Origin: a virus
Strand: one strand, 5' to 3'
Virus record (IMG/VR): IMGVR_UViG_3300036770_007267
Coordinates: 1 to 45,299 of that record
DNA: 45,299 bases
Positions 42,888-45,299 of the stretch are shown piece by piece. Within the stretch, counting starts at the first letter, position 1, and each line of letters starts with the position of its first letter. Made by a program: the position numbers and the translations under genes. Below the pieces are notes generated by a model that saw nothing but the letters and a program-made list of their open reading frames with translations, was not told the origin of the DNA and made no database searches.

Positions 42888-43023
42888 TGGCGAATAGCTC
42901 AACGGTAGAGCAAGCGGCTGTATAAAGCCACTGAATTGAAGCCCAAAAGGCTGGAAATTATTGGGTTCAAATCCCAACGGTGGATTAACCGCTAGGTTAC
43001 AGGTTCAAATCCTGTTTCGCCAG
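42888..43023 (+). tRNA. tRNA-Asn(GUU) split by a 64-nt insert in the anticodon loop
   Basis: Removing 42921-42984 leaves a standard 72-nt tRNA: acceptor TGGCGAA/TTCGCCA, D arm GCTC-AACGGTA-GAGC, anticodon stem AGCGG/CCGCT, loop CTGTTAA (GTT), T arm ACAGG-TTCAAAT-CCTGT, discriminator G, no CCA. The junction could also be one base later. The insert contains a second T-arm-like hairpin (TTGGG-TTCAAAT-CCCAA, 42961-42977) and other small hairpins. At 64 nt it is too short for a group I intron. It may be an unusual intron, a scar of tRNA recombination, or a pseudogene. Confidence 0.8.
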
Positions 43024-43028
43024 TTAAA

Positions 43029-43115
43029 GGAAGAATGGCAGAGTGGACTAATGCATCTGATTACTAATCAGAAGAGACCTAAAAATCTCCGTGGGTTCGA
43101 ATCCTACTTCTTCCG
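43029..43115 (+). tRNA. tRNA-Ser with anticodon ACU
   Basis: Acceptor GGAAGAA/TTCTTCC, anticodon stem TCTGA/TCAGA, loop TTACTAA (anticodon ACT), a long variable arm (GAGA...TCTC) typical of Ser tRNAs, T arm GTGGG-TTCGAAT-CCTAC, discriminator G, no CCA. Ser tRNAs for AGY codons normally carry GCU; here position 34 is A. It is 5 nt downstream of tRNA-Asn and co-transcribed. Confidence 0.88.
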
Positions 43116-43118
43116 TTT

Positions 43119-43301
43119 ATGGGAATTGTGCTCTTGCTAATAATTAGTTTTTTATTTATTTTTGGTGGCTCAAATATAATACTTAGCATATTTTTTGAAA
43201 AAGATGACGAATGTGATTTTGCATATAAAAAACATGATCAATCTTATACTGATCATGCTGAAGAAGATTTAATAATCAATGATTATGAAGATTTAGAATA
43301 A
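43119..43301 (+). CDS. Small N-terminal TM protein, 60 aa
   Basis: MGIVLLLIISFLFIFGGSNIILSIFF is one strongly hydrophobic helix, followed by an acidic tail (KDDECDFAYKKHDQ, then EEDLIINDYEDLE). Its ATG is 3 nt after the tRNA-Ser and has no Shine-Dalgarno sequence, so like the gene behind the tmRNA it could be translated as a near-leaderless message after tRNA processing. The stop overlaps the next ATG as TAATG. No family recognised. Confidence 0.55.
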   Translation: MGIVLLLIISFLFIFGGSNIILSIFFEKDDECDFAYKKHDQSYTDHAEEDLIINDYEDLE

Positions 43302-44713
43302 TGCAAATAAAAAATAATTTTATTTCAAATGAATTAGTTAAAATAAATAAAATTCCTCATCATATTTGTAATATGAACCAAGAGGAAAGATTACTTCAAA
43401 TAAATAAAATTAAAAAATATATCAAAGAACTAAAAATAAAAATAGAGAAATGTCCTAAAGATAAAAAAGAAAAAACAGATCCTAATTTCTTGAATTTATC
43501 TTTGCCAGTATTTATGTTGGCTTATTATGGCTTTTCTATAAAAAGCATTTTAGAAGACTTGGTTTTTATTTATAAAGATATATTTCAAGATTACATTGAT
43601 GAAATAAATAATAAATTTTACTGTTCTTTTCCATACAAAAAGCCTTATAAAAAAATATTATTTTGTAGTAGTCGATTAGGCAAATCTACAACTTCTGTTT
43701 ATAAATCAACTTATGAGATAATAAATTATTTGTCTAGTTTGCCTGATTTTCATGTTGATTTGATGACATGTTTTCCTCTCGAAGAAAACGCACAAAAAAG
43801 TTATCAAAATTGTAAAAATATATTAAAAATATCATCTTTAGAAAACAATATAAATCTAATAGGAGGAGGCAGATACGATGCAATCATCTACCCAGATATG
43901 AATATGGATGCTTCTACCTCTTGCATTGGCTTTTTTAGACTTGCTCCTTATCAAATAACTACTTTTGGACACAGCGAAACCAGCGGGCTTGCTGATTATT
44001 TCATAACTTCTAAATTTTATGAAACATCAACTCCTGATGAAAATTACACAGAAAAGGTCATTTCTTTTAATTCTTTGGCTCTAAAATATAAAAAAATAGA
44101 AATAGAAAATTATAAAAAAGATTTTAAGCCTAGGTATTTTTTTCAAATTCCTGAAAACAGCAATGTGTATTATTGCAACTCATCTTTTTTCAAGATGGGT
44201 TCAGAAATGTTTGAGATATTCAAGGGAATACTAGATTCTGATCCTTTGGCTATAATATGTCTAACTAAATTAAATATAGAATATTGGGATGGTATATTTT
44301 TTCAGTCATTAGATCATCATTTGGAACTAAAATATAAAAACAGAATAAAATTTATTCAAAGACTAGATTATTTGCAAAATTTAAATTTTCTAAGCATAAG
44401 TGATGTTTTTATTGAAAGTTATCCTTTTGGAAACATGAACAGTACATTAGAGGCTTTTTCTGTTGGATTGCCTGTAATTTCTATGCCAACAACAAAATTG
44501 AACGGAAGATTCACCTACGGTTTTTATAAAAAAATAGGATTAGAAAAAGACTATTGTGTTTTTAGTATAAAAGACTATATTAGTAAAGCTGTTACTGTCG
44601 CTTGTGAAAAAAATTCAAACAAAAGAAATGATTTGATTGAAAAATCAAAAGTTTTATTTGAAGAACAAGAATCGGTAATTGAGTGGGAAAATTTTCTGAG
44701 GAATTTAGAATGA
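43301..44713 (+). CDS. GT41 / O-GlcNAc transferase (SPINDLY)-like glycosyltransferase, 470 aa
   Basis: The catalytic C-terminal half matches the bacterial and eukaryotic O-GlcNAc transferase fold: RLAPYQITTFGHSETSG (213-229) with ADYFIT, and ESYPFGNMNSTLEAFSVG followed by LPVI (372-393), which correspond to the RxAPxQ...G..GTSG and TTSLDAL..GxPvvT signatures. The N-terminus (1-110) lacks recognisable TPR repeats, so it is a short form. Such enzymes transfer GlcNAc or related sugars from nucleotide sugars to Ser/Thr. The target could be phage tail proteins or host proteins. It is coupled to its neighbours at both ends by overlapping start/stop codons. Confidence 0.8.
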   Translation: MQIKNNFISNELVKINKIPHHICNMNQEERLLQINKIKKYIKELKIKIEKCPKDKKEKTDPNFLNLSLPVFMLAYYGFSIKSILEDLVFIYKDIFQDYIDEINNKFYCSFPYKKPYKKILFCSSRLGKSTTSVYKSTYEIINYLSSLPDFHVDLMTCFPLEENAQKSYQNCKNILKISSLENNINLIGGGRYDAIIYPDMNMDASTSCIGFFRLAPYQITTFGHSETSGLADYFITSKFYETSTPDENYTEKVISFNSLALKYKKIEIENYKKDFKPRYFFQIPENSNVYYCNSSFFKMGSEMFEIFKGILDSDPLAIICLTKLNIEYWDGIFFQSLDHHLELKYKNRIKFIQRLDYLQNLNFLSISDVFIESYPFGNMNSTLEAFSVGLPVISMPTTKLNGRFTYGFYKKIGLEKDYCVFSIKDYISKAVTVACEKNSNKRNDLIEKSKVLFEEQESVIEWENFLRNLE

Positions 44714-44949
44714 ACAATAAAGAAGCTTTAGTAACATTTTTTTTGGTGATTTTTTCTGTTTCTGCCGTGTTTTTATTTCCTTTAGTTTTTATATGGTCTC
44801 TTAATAATTTATTTAATTTGGGCATCGAATATACTTGGAAAACATGGATTTCAACTTATGTTTTGCTGGTTGTGTTTGGAGCAATTATAAAGGATCAAAA
44901 AAAGGAAGACAAAATAAAGACAACAGACATTTGGTGGAAAAGATTATAA
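44710..44949 (+). CDS. Small membrane protein with two TM segments, 79 aa
   Basis: An in-frame upstream ATG (44683) exists, but the start at 44710 overlaps the glycosyltransferase stop (ATGA) and is preferred. MNNKEALVTFFLVIFSVSAV and ISTYVLLVVFGAII are hydrophobic helices; the C-terminus is basic (KDQKKEDKIK, ending WWKRL). No family recognised. It could anchor or assist the glycosyltransferase, since the two are translationally coupled. Confidence 0.65.
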   Translation: MNNKEALVTFFLVIFSVSAVFLFPLVFIWSLNNLFNLGIEYTWKTWISTYVLLVVFGAIIKDQKKEDKIKTTDIWWKRL

Positions 44950-45002
44950 TATTGATTTTTTATAAAAAACCTTTACAATTCTTATAAAGAAAGGACATAG
45001 AT

Positions 45003-45239
45003 ATGGGTAAAAATAAACTATTAAAACAACAAGAAGCCAAACAAAGACAAGATAAAAGAGATAAAAGAAGTCCCAAAGAACAATTATCTCATTTAGACTC
45101 TATATTTGGCAAAGATGTTGGTGCAAAAAAGGAACGAGAAAGACTTTTATCTTTGATAAATAAAAAATCAGAAAAAAAAGAAATAAAAGAAGAAAAGGAA
45201 GAAAAACCAAAGAAAAAAAAGAAAAAGAAAGATGACTGA
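45003..45239 (+). CDS. Lys-rich small protein, 78 aa
   Basis: The protein is highly basic with Lys/Glu-rich stretches (KKEIKEEKEEKPKKKKKKKDD at the C-terminus, in two parts) and one helix with LSHLDSIFG. It is probably disordered or nucleic-acid binding. AAAGGA lies before the ATG. No family recognised. The last 8 nt overlap the next gene's start. Confidence 0.6.
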   Translation: MGKNKLLKQQEAKQRQDKRDKRSPKEQLSHLDSIFGKDVGAKKERERLLSLINKKSEKKEIKEEKEEKPKKKKKKKDD

Positions 45240-45299
45240 ATGGTACTATGTAGAAGATATAGAAAAATTTCTTGATCATATAAGAAAAGTCTCATATGA
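45232..45299 (+). CDS. Start of a CDS cut by the right window edge
   Basis: An ATG overlapping the stop of the preceding gene opens a frame of 22 codons (MTEWYYVEDIEKFLDHIRKV...) to the window end. The coupled start and acidic helical sequence make it a plausible gene, but the function cannot be judged. Confidence 0.5.
   Translation, partial: MTEWYYVEDIEKFLDHIRKVSY

Noticed and set aside
42564-42977. N-terminal extension of the flavodoxin-like protein to 42977
   Set aside because: The extension would be antisense to the tRNA-Asn and has no family similarity; the ATG at 42839 fits better.
42921-42984. Group I intron in tRNA-Asn
   Set aside because: Only 64 nt; group I introns need roughly 200 nt or more for the catalytic core.
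1-45299. Prophage in a bacterial chromosome
   Set aside because: No integrase, att site or host housekeeping gene in the window; a free phage genome fits better, though a prophage cannot be excluded from one window.

Overview
This window looks like a stretch of a large, AT-rich, contractile-tailed bacteriophage (jumbo myovirus or a distant relative of the T4-like superfamily), not a bacterial chromosome. The reasons are a tightly overlapping minus-strand operon of baseplate and tail genes, a 3289-residue tape measure protein, phage-type tRNA genes, a phage-borne tmRNA, and several proteins whose N-termini resemble T4 capsid-targeting sequences. No integrase, lysogeny or host housekeeping gene was seen. 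The host cannot be named from the sequence.

Positions 1-32629 hold the structural operon, read right to left on the minus strand. Four proteins of unassigned function (147, 439, 158 and 193 aa) come first. They are followed by a baseplate series in the order of the P2/Mu-like set T-U-X-D-V-W-J-I-H: tape measure (19947-29816), a U-position protein, an X/LysM/gp53-like protein, the hub (D/gp27-like), a Cys-rich spike with an OB fold (V/gp5-like), the gp25-like W protein, the gp6-like J protein, a very long I-like protein and an H/DUF3751-like collar-fibre protein. Next is an accessory stretch with an 83-aa unknown, a SET-domain protein, a fibre-like protein and a small glycosyltransferase. It is interrupted by one plus-strand gene for a nucleoside deoxyribosyltransferase-like enzyme. 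The operon then ends, within this window, with a coiled-coil protein and three PKD-domain proteins. The last of these runs off the left edge as a giant array of 13-16 residue FDWG repeats.

Positions 32673-38211 are on the plus strand: a holin-like coiled-coil/TM protein, a protein with a capsid-targeting-like N-terminus, a CCA-adding/poly(A)-polymerase-like protein whose catalytic DxD has become NxN, two glycosyltransferase genes, a DUF2934-like protein and a small membrane protein.

Positions 38229-43115 are a translation-related island: tRNA-Gly(UCC), tRNA-Gln(UUG), a tmRNA with readable tag GTNSYAMAA, tRNA-Asn(GUU) split by a 64-nt insert in its anticodon loop, and a tRNA-Ser whose anticodon reads ACU. 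Two minus-strand genes lie inside it: an 854-aa protein with a kinase-like C-terminus and a flavodoxin/NADPH-FMN-reductase-like protein. Both begin with capsid-targeting-like sequences. Positions 43119-45299 hold a small membrane protein, a GT41/O-GlcNAc-transferase-like enzyme and three short genes, the last cut by the right edge.

Together the window encodes the tail injection machine, an unusual set of PKD and repeat-rich appendages, at least four glycosyltransferase-like proteins, a set of proteins that may be packaged in the head and injected with the DNA, and RNA genes that would supplement host translation and ribosome rescue. The most unusual items are the tmRNA with an apparently leaderless gene directly behind it, the split tRNA-Asn, the shared capsid-targeting-like N-termini, the inactivated nucleotidyltransferase, the SET protein within the tail operon, and the FDWG repeat protein.
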